From NCBI RefSeq assembly GCF_021233055.1, contig NZ_CP089538.1:5410501-5474500 (forward strand): a stretch of DNA of 64,000 nt, read 5' to 3'. The translations under genes and the position numbers were made by a program. The DNA comes from Spirosoma oryzicola. GTDB taxonomy: Bacteria; Bacteroidota; Bacteroidia; Cytophagales; Spirosomataceae. Each line of letters opens with the position of its first letter. The first letter of the stretch is position 1. Below are positions 46,049 through 54,918 of the stretch, piece by piece. The notes beneath the pieces are model-generated. The model had not been told where the DNA came from. It worked only from the letters and a program-made list of their open reading frames with translations, and made no database searches.

Positions 46049-46654
46049 CTATTTACGGAAGGTTGTAATGGCTTCCTCATAAATCCGCACGCCCGGTATC
46101 TGCCGTACCCCGTGAGAAATGTCTGCCTTGATAGCGGCCTCATCCAGCTTCCAGTAGCCGTTAGGTATTTGATTGTGATCGACTATCTCATAGGTCCACC
46201 TCATCTGAACGCCTTTCGGCTTATCAACAATAGCTACCTCAGGGGTTAGCCAGTTGGTTTGACCAGACTCAGCTAAGGTGGCTTGTTGAGCAGCCTCGGC
46301 CTGTTGGTGCTCCCGAATGCGCAACATCTCCTTGTTATAGTGCTCAACAGCGTCTTTCAGCGGCTGCATAGCGGCCATGATCGGTGCCGTCAACTCTTTT
46401 TCAAGCTCCATCCAGTCGTGTTTCTGTTTGTCAAGTTCGCGGGTGATCTTCAGCCGTTCAGCCGCTACGAGCTTAATTAGCTCATGCCCCTGAGCCACAT
46501 GTTTAATCAAGATCTCTTGCTGCTCGGCACTACCGCATATGGCAGGCTGGCGACGCAAAAAAGTCACATAGTCCGTTAAGGTAGCTTGAAGTAGTTCACG
46601 ACCATTAGAGTCGGTCAGTGACAGGCTTGTATTAGGTTTAGATGGCGTATCCAT
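46049..46654 (-). CDS. Phage-type coiled-coil protein (recombination-module type)
   Basis: 201 residues with a long central helix rich in Glu, Lys and Ala (about 55-130; ERLKITRELDKQKHDWMELE; AVEHYNKEMLRIREHQQ). The C-terminus MRWTYEIVDHNQIPNGYWKL then DEAAIKADISHGVRQIPGVR and IYEE resembles small proteins of phage early/recombination modules that I know from prophages. No other phage gene is visible nearby, so it would be an orphan or a decayed prophage trace. It is transcribed alone, on the minus strand; an inverted repeat with CCCC and GGGG arms (46656-46674) precedes its start. Its role in the host is unknown. Confidence 0.6.
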   Translation of the reverse strand: MDTPSKPNTSLSLTDSNGRELLQATLTDYVTFLRRQPAICGSAEQQEILIKHVAQGHELIKLVAAERLKITRELDKQKHDWMELEKELTAPIMAAMQPLKDAVEHYNKEMLRIREHQQAEAAQQATLAESGQTNWLTPEVAIVDKPKGVQMRWTYEIVDHNQIPNGYWKLDEAAIKADISHGVRQIPGVRIYEEAITTFRK

Positions 46655-46837
46655 ACCCCTAAAAGCATTCGGGGCTCCTAAATGTTAGAAGGAACATTCT
46701 TGATTCGCTTTTGCAGCCTGTTAGATTCTCAGGCACAGGAAACTATGTGAGTCGATAAAGAGAATAAATATATTTTTAGGCTATCACTTTCGTAACTATC
46801 GTCTACCAACGGGCAAATGAAATGCCATGATAAGCAA

Positions 46838-46863
46838 CGCCCAGACCTGTAGTGATCCGGGCG
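46838..46863 (-). terminator. Hairpin after the YadA-head-like gene
   Basis: CGCCCAGA pairs with TCCGGGCG (one mismatch) around a 10-base loop, 25 bases past the gene stop on the minus strand, followed by TTGCTTATC. Confidence 0.5.
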
Positions 46864-46887
46864 ACTAGTGAAATTAACAGCTATAGC

Positions 46888-48372
46888 CTACTTTTTCTTT
46901 AGTAACTGTTCAACAAGCTGTTCCAACTTATTTAGCTTTGCTCTCAGTTCTTGATTCACAGTTTGCTGGTGTTGATTAGCCTTCTCCAGTTGAATACTAT
47001 ATAGAGTCAATTCTTCAATCTTCTCCAGGAGCTTAGCGTCCATCTTGGCCGCTTCAATACCCTGCTCGACTACCTCAGCCGCCGACGGTACACCTGGCAG
47101 GTGCTGATGCTGTTGAATATAGGTATTCACCTCCAAGAGCGAACGTAGCTTGTAGCCACTCATAAACACTTTATCTGACCAATCGGCTACGCTCTGCACT
47201 GAGTACCGGCCTGCGGAGGTCAGAATTAGCTTACCTGTGGCGTCAACGGTGAGTAGCTTGTCAGCCGTGGTGAGTTGAACGGGACTATTGGCGGTGAGTC
47301 GACTTATACGAATACCGGATTCATGCTCAATGCCGCTGTTAACGTCTAGACGAGCGGTAGGGGCTGAGGTACCAATACCGACGTTTGCTTCGTTGCCTAA
47401 TACAACTGCGTTACTTATAGCTACGTGACTGTTTGCGCCGATGGCCGTCGCATTAATCAGATTTTGAGCGATAGCATCAGCTCCGGTGCCCACGTATGTA
47501 TTGCGTGATCCATTGTCATGGTTGCCTGTGTTAAAGCCGATATAAACATTGTCATCTGAGTCACTGCTGGATGGTCCTGCACCATTGCCTACGAACGTAT
47601 TGTGGCTACCTGTGATATTGCCCCGGCCTGATGATGTTCCAAAGAAGGTGTTGCCCGTTCCGGATGTATTGGTATGTCCAGATTGATAGCCAACGAAAGT
47701 ATTGCCATCAACATACGTGTTAAAACCTGCTCTATAACCAACAAATGTATTCTGCACACCATTCTGATTGGCAAAGCCTGTTTTACTACCTACGAATACA
47801 TTACCAGAAGCATTATTGTAGAAACCTGCTGAATCGCCAACCATGACTATATTATTTCCGTTTCGTCCGAATTCATTAGCATAGGCTCCAACAAATACAT
47901 TAGAATAGCCTGTCGAGTTATTATAGCCAGTAAAGAAACCAATGGCAACGTTATGGCGACCAGTTGTGTTAGAATAACCCGATTGATAGCCCAAAAATGA
48001 ATTATAGGCTCCCAATGTGTTTTTATACCCCGACGAGCCGCCTATAAACAAATTGTATGACCCTGTAGAAGTGTTGTAGCCAGCATAACTACCAACAAAT
48101 GTGTTAATAGCACCAGTCGTATTATTAAAGCCAGCCTCGCTACCGACGAATGTTCCACCTAGACTGCTGGTCGCTTTGTTGCCAGCATTAAAGCCGGTAA
48201 AAACATTATGATTACCAATCAAACCAGCACTCCCAGCATTGACCCCTACCATTACATTGCTCTGTCCTGGGTTATCAACAGCGGGCGAATTAATAACTAA
48301 GTTATTTTGTGCTTGGAGGCTCAGCGAGAAGAAAACAAGTGAAGAGAGAAATGAGTAAACAGGGTTTTTCAT
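46888..48372 (-). CDS. Secreted YadA-head-like repeat protein with C-terminal coiled coil
   Basis: 494 residues from ATG 48372, with a signal peptide (YSFLSSLVFFSLSLQAQ). Residues ~30-310 contain about 16 copies of a 15-16-residue repeat of the form NxFxGxxAGxxNxxG (NTFVGSYAGYNTSTG; NSFLGYQSGYSNTTG; NTFVGYRAGFNTYVDG). This resembles the left-handed beta-roll of YadA/Hia heads and phage tail fibres. A VGIGTSAPTARLDVNSG linker follows, then a tail-fibre-like end with HLPGVPSAAEV and a coiled coil (ELTLYSIQLEKANQHQQTVN), probably trimeric. No S74 autocleavage domain and no T9SS sorting domain are evident. Adhesion is a plausible role. Confidence 0.8.
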   Translation of the reverse strand: MKNPVYSFLSSLVFFSLSLQAQNNLVINSPAVDNPGQSNVMVGVNAGSAGLIGNHNVFTGFNAGNKATSSLGGTFVGSEAGFNNTTGAINTFVGSYAGYNTSTGSYNLFIGGSSGYKNTLGAYNSFLGYQSGYSNTTGRHNVAIGFFTGYNNSTGYSNVFVGAYANEFGRNGNNIVMVGDSAGFYNNASGNVFVGSKTGFANQNGVQNTFVGYRAGFNTYVDGNTFVGYQSGHTNTSGTGNTFFGTSSGRGNITGSHNTFVGNGAGPSSSDSDDNVYIGFNTGNHDNGSRNTYVGTGADAIAQNLINATAIGANSHVAISNAVVLGNEANVGIGTSAPTARLDVNSGIEHESGIRISRLTANSPVQLTTADKLLTVDATGKLILTSAGRYSVQSVADWSDKVFMSGYKLRSLLEVNTYIQQHQHLPGVPSAAEVVEQGIEAAKMDAKLLEKIEELTLYSIQLEKANQHQQTVNQELRAKLNKLEQLVEQLLKKK

Positions 48373-48481
48373 AAAAAACAATTAGATGCCCTAGCGGAGC
48401 TAGTAGCAGTGGGTACGACTTGGATTTACTATTGATACCAGGAAGTTGAGTAAGAATATGCCGGACGGTCTTTAAGGTCCC

Positions 48482-48529
48482 TTCTTGTACCCGCTTCTCT
48501 ATAAACTTATAGAGAAGCGGGTACAAGAA
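48482..48529. terminator. Perfect 22-bp inverted repeat, 4-base loop
   Basis: 48482-48503 and 48508-48529 are perfect complements around AACT. It lies between the beta-helix gene (stop 48580) and the YadA-head-like gene (start 48372), both on the minus strand. No U-run on either side. It probably ends or protects the upstream transcript. Confidence 0.65.
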
Positions 48530-48579
48530 AGAGCGAAAAAGTATATAGCCAGATCTGCTACTTTAGTCTCTAAACAAAC

Positions 48580-50121
48580 CTACTGACTTAACTGCAACTT
48601 AGCGTCGAGGGCATAAATTAGTTGTGATCCGGTCTCAAAGGTTACCCTGCCAGCAGTACCGATGTAACCAGACGACAAAGTAATTCTGTGTTTGATCACT
48701 GCCGCATCAGTCGCCGTTGGTACCCGACCACAGGACCAGATAGTGGCATCACTCCATAGTCCATTCTGCAACGTATACATACCCGAGGAGCAATCCGAAC
48801 CCTGGTATTCGTAAGCACCCATATCAATCCGTCCCGCCTGCAGCCGCTTATTACCGCCTAAATCCAAGCTGCCTACCATAGCCGTTGAACTAGATGGATC
48901 GCCAGTGTTGATGCAAGGACTAGAAAGCTTAAGCCGAAAGTCGTTGGTCGCTGGGTCAGCAAACAAAGGATCAGCATTAATATTGCCCATTCCCGTATAG
49001 ACGCCATTACCCTGAATATTTGAATAGGTGATATCTGGGTAGTTTCTGAAACTGAACACCGCTGGTTCGTTAGCTACTCGGCCCGTGTTTCCCCAAAAAA
49101 TACAGTTTATTAGCTTGGCTTTTATACTATTTTGGGAGTCGTAAAAATAGATAGCGGAAGCCGACTGAGTGATGTAGTTCTTCGTGAAGGTACAATTAAG
49201 TATAATAGGTGTACTAACACCATTATAACCTATTCCGAAATAAGCTGCTCCGGCATAGAAGTATGCTGTATTCTGGTTAAACAAGCAGTTGACCAATGAG
49301 GGTTTGCTATTGCCTACGTAGCATGAAGAAAAACTAATCGCTCCACCATCGTACTCGCTCTTATTACGGTTGAACTGACAATTAATAAATATTGGTGCAC
49401 AGTAACCGTCAAAACCCGCACTTTTGACTGCACCTCCATTTTCATTAAAGGCTGTATTTTGGTCAAACACGCAATTCACAAATGAAGGAGTACTATACCC
49501 TGAAACTTCTCCGGTATTGTATACAGCCCCTCCACCCTCAGCCCTGTTTTTCGCGAAAACGCAATTTCGAATTGTTGGATTGCAATAGTTACCGACGCCA
49601 TCTCCCTTATTCAACATTCCTCCGCCATACCAAGGAAAACCTGAGCCTTCTTGGTTGCCCTGTGTAATAACAAAGCCGTCCAGAATCGCCGTGCTATCAA
49701 GCTTAGTATTGCTAATCACATGATAGGTGTTGTCGTCAATAAGTCCTGTGGTACCAATATCACCGCTTAGCGTAGTGCTGCTAGGCTTACTTGGACTGGT
49801 GGGAGGACGCTGGTCTGGGGACGACTCAGTGCCGATAAAGCCACCGTAGATAGCTACCCCATTCCGCATCGAAAAGCTAATAGCTCGGTTGGTAGTAGTG
49901 GTCGGCTTATACGTACCGGCTGCTACCCAAACCTGACTTCCAGCTTCTAGTGAGCTAAGCCGACTTTGCAACTGAGAGCTAGGTAAGGCATTGGCCCATG
50001 AAGAACCGGACAAATTACCCGCTCCCGCTTCAGTGACATAAACAATGGATTGAGCCGACGAAAAGCAAAATGACAAAACAAGAAGACTGGCGAGTAAAAG
50101 TCGAGTGAACACCTGAAACAC
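48580..50121 (-). CDS. Secreted right-handed beta-helix protein (choice-of-anchor type)
   Basis: 513 residues from GTG 50121 (GTG 50112 is also possible), signal peptide LLLASLLVLSFCFSSAQ. The start SIVYVTEAGAGNLSGSSWAN is the common opening of parallel beta-helix surface proteins. Repeated NCxFxxNxA units follow (NCVFAKNRAEGGGAVYN; NCVFDQNTAFNENGGAVK; NCLFNQNTAYFYAGAAY), then INTGDPS and GNKRLQAGRIDMGAYEY, which mark the choice-of-anchor Q family. The end (LWSDATIWSCGRVPTATDAA) is a G8-like tail and not a T9SS domain. It has a good TTG-N19-TAnnTTTG promoter just upstream, and the leader is very short. Likely an adhesin or polysaccharide-binding protein. Confidence 0.85.
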   Translation of the reverse strand: MFQVFTRLLLASLLVLSFCFSSAQSIVYVTEAGAGNLSGSSWANALPSSQLQSRLSSLEAGSQVWVAAGTYKPTTTTNRAISFSMRNGVAIYGGFIGTESSPDQRPPTSPSKPSSTTLSGDIGTTGLIDDNTYHVISNTKLDSTAILDGFVITQGNQEGSGFPWYGGGMLNKGDGVGNYCNPTIRNCVFAKNRAEGGGAVYNTGEVSGYSTPSFVNCVFDQNTAFNENGGAVKSAGFDGYCAPIFINCQFNRNKSEYDGGAISFSSCYVGNSKPSLVNCLFNQNTAYFYAGAAYFGIGYNGVSTPIILNCTFTKNYITQSASAIYFYDSQNSIKAKLINCIFWGNTGRVANEPAVFSFRNYPDITYSNIQGNGVYTGMGNINADPLFADPATNDFRLKLSSPCINTGDPSSSTAMVGSLDLGGNKRLQAGRIDMGAYEYQGSDCSSGMYTLQNGLWSDATIWSCGRVPTATDAAVIKHRITLSSGYIGTAGRVTFETGSQLIYALDAKLQLSQ

Positions 50122-50139
50122 AAGTTTATAGGATTATTA

Positions 50140-50169
50140 CAAACTTAGCCGATGTAAATCGATTAACAA
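50140..50169 (-). promoter_or_regulatory. Promoter of the beta-helix gene
   Basis: On the minus strand TTG (complement of 50167-50169), 19-base spacer, TAAGTTTG (complement of 50140-50147): a perfect fit to TTG-N19-TAnnTTTG. The -7 box ends only 18 bases before the GTG start. Confidence 0.65.
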
Positions 50170-50356
50170 TGAACAAATGATAAACCAAACATTTGGTGTA
50201 TACAAGGAAACGAGACTTTCTTCTTAAGCTTAGAAGACCGCTTCAAGATGTCGCTTCGAGATTTGTCCAGTGTTTTATTGTAAGTTCAGTTGGCGAAGCT
50301 AGTAAACTGTTGGACAGCACAAACATGTGCGGAATGGCTGTCTGTCTTGTGTTTGC

Positions 50357-50388
50357 GCAGTGGCCTCTTAGAAGGCCACTGCCCGGTT
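50357..50388 (+). terminator. Plus-strand terminator with no visible gene
   Basis: GCAGTGGCCT (50357-50366) and AGGCCACTGC (50373-50382) are perfect complements around CTTAGA, followed by CCGGTTTTTG on the plus strand. The only neighbour genes are on the minus strand. Confidence 0.6.
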
Positions 50389-50398
50389 TTTGAAAAGA

Positions 50399-50782
50399 TC
50401 ACATTTCCTTACCTTTTCTAGGAACCCTGGGACGACCTAGATAGTGATCGATATGGTGAGTTAAAACGATTGCCTGCTGGCTTAGCCGCGTCAGATCAAT
50501 TGTATGCGTCTGCAACTGAATCGGGTTATCAAGCACGTCCACTTCCTGAGACAAACGACGTAGATGGTTATGCATCAACTGTAGATGCTGTTGAGTCTGC
50601 TGCTTGATGTGTTCAAGAGTCGAAGATTCCGAACAGTCTTCAGTGTTCAGGTGATGGGTTCGTTTGGCCAGTAAAGCATAACTAAATCGGAACTGTTCAG
50701 CTGCCTTAAGCCAAAGATCGAATTGGTGAGAAGTAGTTAGATCAGTGGTTAATAAAGGATCATTTAATAGTGATAAAGGCAT
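50399..50782 (-). CDS. Helical cytoplasmic protein of unknown function
   Basis: 127 residues, starting MPLSLLNDPLLTTDLTTSHQ. It is almost all helix, His- and Gln-rich, with a possible coiled coil (LEHIKQQTQQHLQLMHNHLR) and a basic tail (GRPRVPRKGKE). There is no signal peptide or membrane helix. I do not recognise a family. It is transcribed alone between two intergenic regions of about 235-280 bases. Confidence 0.6.
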   Translation of the reverse strand: MPLSLLNDPLLTTDLTTSHQFDLWLKAAEQFRFSYALLAKRTHHLNTEDCSESSTLEHIKQQTQQHLQLMHNHLRRLSQEVDVLDNPIQLQTHTIDLTRLSQQAIVLTHHIDHYLGRPRVPRKGKEM

Positions 50783-51016
50783 AATTGACTCGATTCAGTG
50801 TAGTGAATGGGGTACCTACGTATTTTGAACCAGTATCAATTCATATGCCAAATTCTGAAAAGCCCTCTTTATATCGGCTAACCAACCATCTTTTTGATTG
50901 AATGGACCACTTAAGCAATATTTTCTCTTGCGCGGAGACATTAAGCCTTTGTTCAGTATAGCTGGCAATCTGTAGCCAGCACGTGGAGGTCCGGAGTACT
51001 ACAATTCTTAACCTTA

Positions 51017-51679
51017 TCAGTTGAGCAACTTCCTTCTACGGCTTTCGTATTCCTGTTGAGTCAGAGTGCCAGCGTCCAAGGCCGCCTTTAGTTTAATTAA
51101 CTCCTGAGCAATCTTAGCAGGTAAGGCCGGTGAAGCGGCAGCGGAAGGACGGTACTTGATGGGCGGCAGCAGTTCACCAGCGTTGATGGCACTATCAAGA
51201 GCAATGTAATAAGGAGGAAGGGTACCGGGGCTAATTGCGCCATACACACCAAACCCATTCTCCGCGGAGCCTCTTGCTATCAACTCTTTTAGTACTACTT
51301 TCTGACCTGAGTACGTGTGGTTTAGCGACTTTTGTGCGTCCGAGTCATCGCTGGCTGAAAGCGTATGAATATAAACGAATCCTTTATCCTCCTTGGAGCC
51401 TTGTCCCAGTTGCAACGTATCGCCAGCCGACAGTATCCAGCCAGGAACTTGGGTCTGATAACCTGCTTTAAGTCGTTTAGCATCTGGCTGCTGGGTCCTT
51501 GCTTCTTGTTGCGTAACAGGTCGGGGTTTGCCATCCTGCTGAGCCTTGCTAGGTTGTGAAACAAGTAGAAGACAGACCAAGCAGGTCAACGTATACTTGT
51601 GAAGGTTGTAAACATGTTGCCTATTGCAGAAGTCGCGAGAGTGCTGAAACAGGCGGCTTTTAGCTAAAGTATGAATCAT
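51017..51679 (-). CDS. Secreted protein with C-terminal SHOCT-like motif
   Basis: 220 residues. An unusually long N-region (about 28 residues) precedes the hydrophobic core LTCLVCLLLVSQPSKAQ, so it is probably a signal peptide with a long n-region. The middle part (GWILSAGDTLQLGQGSKEDK; YSGQKVVLKELIARG) is beta-rich. The last 28 residues, IKLKAALDAGTLTQQEYESR, match the SHOCT short oligomerisation motif. The function is unknown. It is divergent from the DHA2 exporter gene, sharing a 258-base upstream region. Confidence 0.7.
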   Translation of the reverse strand: MIHTLAKSRLFQHSRDFCNRQHVYNLHKYTLTCLVCLLLVSQPSKAQQDGKPRPVTQQEARTQQPDAKRLKAGYQTQVPGWILSAGDTLQLGQGSKEDKGFVYIHTLSASDDSDAQKSLNHTYSGQKVVLKELIARGSAENGFGVYGAISPGTLPPYYIALDSAINAGELLPPIKYRPSAAASPALPAKIAQELIKLKAALDAGTLTQQEYESRRRKLLN

Positions 51680-51937
51680 ATTACGTCCAGTAGTGGGGTG
51701 TTAGCTCTATAACTCAAGCAGATAAGTTAAGTTTTACGCCTGGCACAATTGATCTATGACTTTGCCTTCTGCTTCACCGGCCAAGGCGGGCAGGTCTCGA
51801 TTTCAGCCTTTCAGAGAATAAGTCTATCTATTCATCAAGTTCTTATTGGAAGAAGTTTTGCCAGACCGAACCAATTAGTAAACCAAATTGACTACCTGCG
51901 CGTTGGCTCTATAATACTTATTACTGCTCACTTATTT

Positions 51938-53515
51938 ATGCAGGCTACTCTTACTGCCAGTGCGCCCGCTGTTCCGACGGGCCTCGTTCGTTTTATCATT
52001 GTTGTCACGGCTATTTCAGCGGCCGTTATGGAGCTTATTGACGTAACGATTGTCAATGTGGCCCTCAACGAAATTGCCGGAGCCTTAGGTGCAACCATTG
52101 AGGACGTAGCCTGGGTGGTCACCTCCTACGCTATTGCCAATGTCATTATTATACCGATGACGGGTTTTCTGGCTGATTACTTCGGGCGTAAACGGTACTA
52201 CGTCGCTTCCATCATTCTCTTTACGGTTGCCTCTTACTTCTGCGCCAGTTCGACGAGCTTGTGGCAGTTAGTTTTCTGGCGATTTATTCAAGGTATGGGG
52301 GGCGGAGCGTTGCTATCTACCTCGCAGGGTATCATTTTTGACGCTTTCCCGCCAGACAAGCGTGGTGTTGCATCCGGCATATTTGGCATGGGCATCATTC
52401 TTGGTCCTACGCTGGGACCCTTCTTAGGTGGGGTCATTGTCGATAACTATCATTGGTCGTATATCTTCTACGTCAACGTACCTATTGGCATTCTGGCGAC
52501 GGTACTAACCATGCTTTACATCGCTAAAAAGCCCGGTGAAGGTACTCGTAAACACCTGATCAAAATCGACTATGCGGGTATTCTGCTGCTATCAGTGGGC
52601 GTCGGTTCACTTCAGTACGTGCTTGAAAAAGGGCAGTCCGACGACTGGTTCGAATCCAAGGCAATTGTGGTGCTTACACTAACGGCCATCCTTGGGCTGG
52701 GCGGCTTCGTCTGGCGTCAACTTACTGCTACGCACCCCGTTGTTAATTTGCGCGTGTTGAGCAAGGGGACACTAGGTGTGACCACAATCTTTAGTTTCGT
52801 GGCAGGTGTTGGATTATTTACATCGGTCTTTGTGTATCCTGTGCTGGTGCAGCGTATCAACGGGTTTACCCCAACGATGACCGGCATTTCGCTGCTTTGG
52901 CCCACGCTGGTAGGTATTCCTTTGTTTCCTTTGATTGGTAAACGGTTGTCCGGGGGAGCTTCACCCTTACCCTTCATTATCATCGGGATGGTTACGTTTG
53001 TGGTGTTTGGCTTTTACAGCGGCACTTTGAACGGGCAGGCTAATCAGTGGGACTTTTTTTGGGCGCAGATGATGCGCGTAGTTGGTGTAACCATGCTTCA
53101 GCTACCGCTTATCAACCAAGCTGTTGCGGGTTTGCCTCCTCAAGATTTCCCATCGGCTATCGCGCTTAACAATATGATTCGGCAATTAGGAGGAGCCTTT
53201 GGTATTGCATTGGCAAACACGTTCGTCGCGCGTGACTACGCCCAGCATCGATACGATCTGGTGGCCAACCTTGACCCGGCTAACCCGCTACTGGCTGAAC
53301 GACTCAAGCTGATGGGCGGAGCCAGCGACCGGGCTTATAAACTCCTTGATTTGGCGGTTGATAGACAGGCTTACCTGCTGTCGTACCTGGACACATTTCG
53401 GCTGGTAGGCATTTTCTTTTTGATTATCCTCCCACTAGTTTACTTCCTGCGAACAAAAAAGAAATCAGCCCAAGAGATTGCCCTAGCGGCAAAAGCGATG
53501 TCCGAAGCGCATTAA
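51938..53515 (+). CDS. DHA2-family MFS drug exporter (EmrB/QacA type)
   Basis: I start at ATG 51938 (525 residues, MQATLTASAPAVPTGLVRFI); the longer frame from 51749 has no family resemblance in its first 63 residues. About 14 membrane helices. Motif D1 is MELIDVTIVNVALNEIAGAL, motif A-like GFLADYFGRKRYYV, and motif C GIILGPTLGPFLGG, with WSYIFYVNVPIG. Proton-driven efflux of hydrophobic drugs is expected. There is no adjacent HlyD/EmrA adaptor or TolC gene, and no adjacent regulator; a TetR gene lies 9 kb away. A 12-base palindrome AGTCAGCTGACT (53521-53532) follows the stop codon. Confidence 0.92.
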   Translation: MQATLTASAPAVPTGLVRFIIVVTAISAAVMELIDVTIVNVALNEIAGALGATIEDVAWVVTSYAIANVIIIPMTGFLADYFGRKRYYVASIILFTVASYFCASSTSLWQLVFWRFIQGMGGGALLSTSQGIIFDAFPPDKRGVASGIFGMGIILGPTLGPFLGGVIVDNYHWSYIFYVNVPIGILATVLTMLYIAKKPGEGTRKHLIKIDYAGILLLSVGVGSLQYVLEKGQSDDWFESKAIVVLTLTAILGLGGFVWRQLTATHPVVNLRVLSKGTLGVTTIFSFVAGVGLFTSVFVYPVLVQRINGFTPTMTGISLLWPTLVGIPLFPLIGKRLSGGASPLPFIIIGMVTFVVFGFYSGTLNGQANQWDFFWAQMMRVVGVTMLQLPLINQAVAGLPPQDFPSAIALNNMIRQLGGAFGIALANTFVARDYAQHRYDLVANLDPANPLLAERLKLMGGASDRAYKLLDLAVDRQAYLLSYLDTFRLVGIFFLIILPLVYFLRTKKKSAQEIALAAKAMSEAH

Positions 53516-53876
53516 TTGTTAGTCAGCTGACTCATTTGAGTGCATTAAGTTAGGCTCTTGGTTCCTCTACGGCTTGAAGGCTGTAGTCTCAGGAAAATCC
53601 AATCCGCAGGTCCATGCTCTACTGTGTCCATTGGCAAGGCCAACGTGTCATAGTACAGTGTGTGCTTGCATCAGTTGAAGACAGGAGGTACAAACTCACA
53701 ATTACTAGTATGGGACAACGCTTGACGAGCCATTGCCAATTAACACTTAGAGATCAAACTGTATTTTAATATACTCGTATCACTTGGTGCTGAATAGTCC
53801 ATACTCTCATTGATTTAAGCTTTTGCTGGCTGAACGTGGTTAGCAGGTTAAATCGCTAATCAATTAACTCAGGGGT
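53516..53876. other. Intergenic, no gene seen
   Basis: 361 bases between the exporter and the Ser/Gly-rich gene. Besides AGTCAGCTGACT at 53521-53532 I see partly related short stretches (CCATTGGCAAGGCCAA at 53629; GCCATTGCCAATTAA at 53731) but no ORF, tRNA or convincing promoter. Confidence 0.4.
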
Positions 53877-54224
53877 ATGAAAAAGACAATCATCATTGGA
53901 GCCATGCTAATAGGCATCGCGACCTTCAGCGCTCAAGCGCAAACAAATGGATCAAATAACAGTGGCAACGGTAGTAGCGGGTCGACATCTCAGCAGGGAT
54001 CGTCAGCCACTAGCGGTAGTAATAGCAACAGTCAGGGAACTCGTAGCAAGTCCAGTCGGTCTGGTTCGGTCAGTGATGGCTCGACTAACAACGGTAATCG
54101 CAGTCACGGTAACCACTCGCTAAACGCCCAAGGCAGTGTATCGCCGTCTAGTCAGGGTGGTTCGTCGGGTAGCGGTGGCCGTAAGGGTAAAGCAACAAAG
54201 TCGACTTCAACCAGCTTGAATTAA
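53877..54224 (+). CDS. Secreted low-complexity Ser/Gly/Asn-rich protein
   Basis: 115 residues. A signal peptide (IIIGAMLIGIATFSAQAQ) is followed by about 95 residues made almost only of Ser, Gly, Asn, Gln, Thr, with Arg/Lys near the end (SGGRKGKATKSTSTS). No cysteines or fold are expected, so the mature part is disordered and basic. The function is unrecognised; a matrix, biofilm or adhesive role is only a guess. ATG 53877 is preceded by AGGGG at a Shine-Dalgarno-like distance. It has its own downstream terminator at 54271. Confidence 0.7.
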   Translation: MKKTIIIGAMLIGIATFSAQAQTNGSNNSGNGSSGSTSQQGSSATSGSNSNSQGTRSKSSRSGSVSDGSTNNGNRSHGNHSLNAQGSVSPSSQGGSSGSGGRKGKATKSTSTSLN

Positions 54225-54270
54225 TATACCGAGCTATTTACCGCGAATAAGTGGTTACATGCTCGTTACT

Positions 54271-54297
54271 GCCCGGGCTGGTACCAGTCCGGGCTTT
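54271..54297 (+). terminator. Terminator after the Ser/Gly-rich gene
   Basis: GCCCGGGCTGG and CCAGTCCGGGC form a stem around the palindromic centre CTGGTACCAG, followed by TTTC. It lies 46 bases past the stop. The remaining 270 bases to the next gene show nothing identifiable. Confidence 0.7.
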
Positions 54298-54567
54298 CAA
54301 TTCCTAATCCCTTTTTATTCAGTGTCCTCTTTAACGAGCAGAAGTTTGCTGATAGCCCTGCTGCTCATCCTTTTATGAACCGGATGCCACTACGTTTTGA
54401 AACTTGTGCTCGTATTATAGTGGGCAACTTCCGCTTACTGGCTAAAACTTCTTGAAAGCGTAGAAAGCAGGCTCCAGGAAATTAGCACCGAAGCATACAA
54501 ACAAAGTTGACCGGTGCCTACTCTACTCAATAGTCATTTTGAGCAAAAGCCAATCTGATCGTATAAT

Positions 54568-54918
54568 CTAAGCCGCAATAAACATCTGCAATTCAGACAT
54601 GTAATCGTCCGCTCCTATTGAGTGTAAACGAACAGGAACTGATTTAGGACAACCCATCTCCATCCACCCTTGAATAGTTACGTGTACAAACTGCATAAAC
54701 GGAGGTTGACCTTCCAATCTGGTAAGAGTTACGGATTTGAACCAGCTTAAGGCTACAACTCCGGCCGCTTTGTGATTCGGATGATTGGGATAACTTACAA
54801 AAGCATTTTTCCCGTCTGGTGTTATAAAATGAACATACAGTTGCTGAGGGCTATCTACAAATGTAGGATAGGTATACTGGTAGAATCCTGGTGAAGGAGG
54901 GGTAGACAGTTGAGTCAT
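54568..54918 (-). CDS. Small protein of unknown function
   Basis: 116 residues, no signal peptide or membrane helix. It is a beta-rich sequence (YQYTYPTFVDSPQQLYVHFI; MQFVHVTIQGWMEMGCPKSV) with many aromatic residues, suggesting a compact soluble domain. I recognise no family. It starts at ATG 54918 and is transcribed alone; a TATTTTTA sequence about 40 bases upstream resembles a -7 box with one mismatch. Confidence 0.55.
   Translation of the reverse strand: MTQLSTPPSPGFYQYTYPTFVDSPQQLYVHFITPDGKNAFVSYPNHPNHKAAGVVALSWFKSVTLTRLEGQPPFMQFVHVTIQGWMEMGCPKSVPVRLHSIGADDYMSELQMFIAA

Noticed and set aside
47000..48200. CRISPR-like DNA repeats in the repeat-protein gene
   Set aside because: The periodicity is 45-48 bases, in frame, and follows the protein repeat; there are no constant repeats with unique spacers.
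46888..48372. Phage tail fibre gene of a prophage
   Set aside because: It has a signal peptide and is surrounded by host-type genes; tail-fibre-like repeats also occur in secreted Bacteroidota proteins.
46888..50121. Diversity-generating retroelement target
   Set aside because: No reverse transcriptase, template repeat or variable C-lectin-type target was seen in the window.
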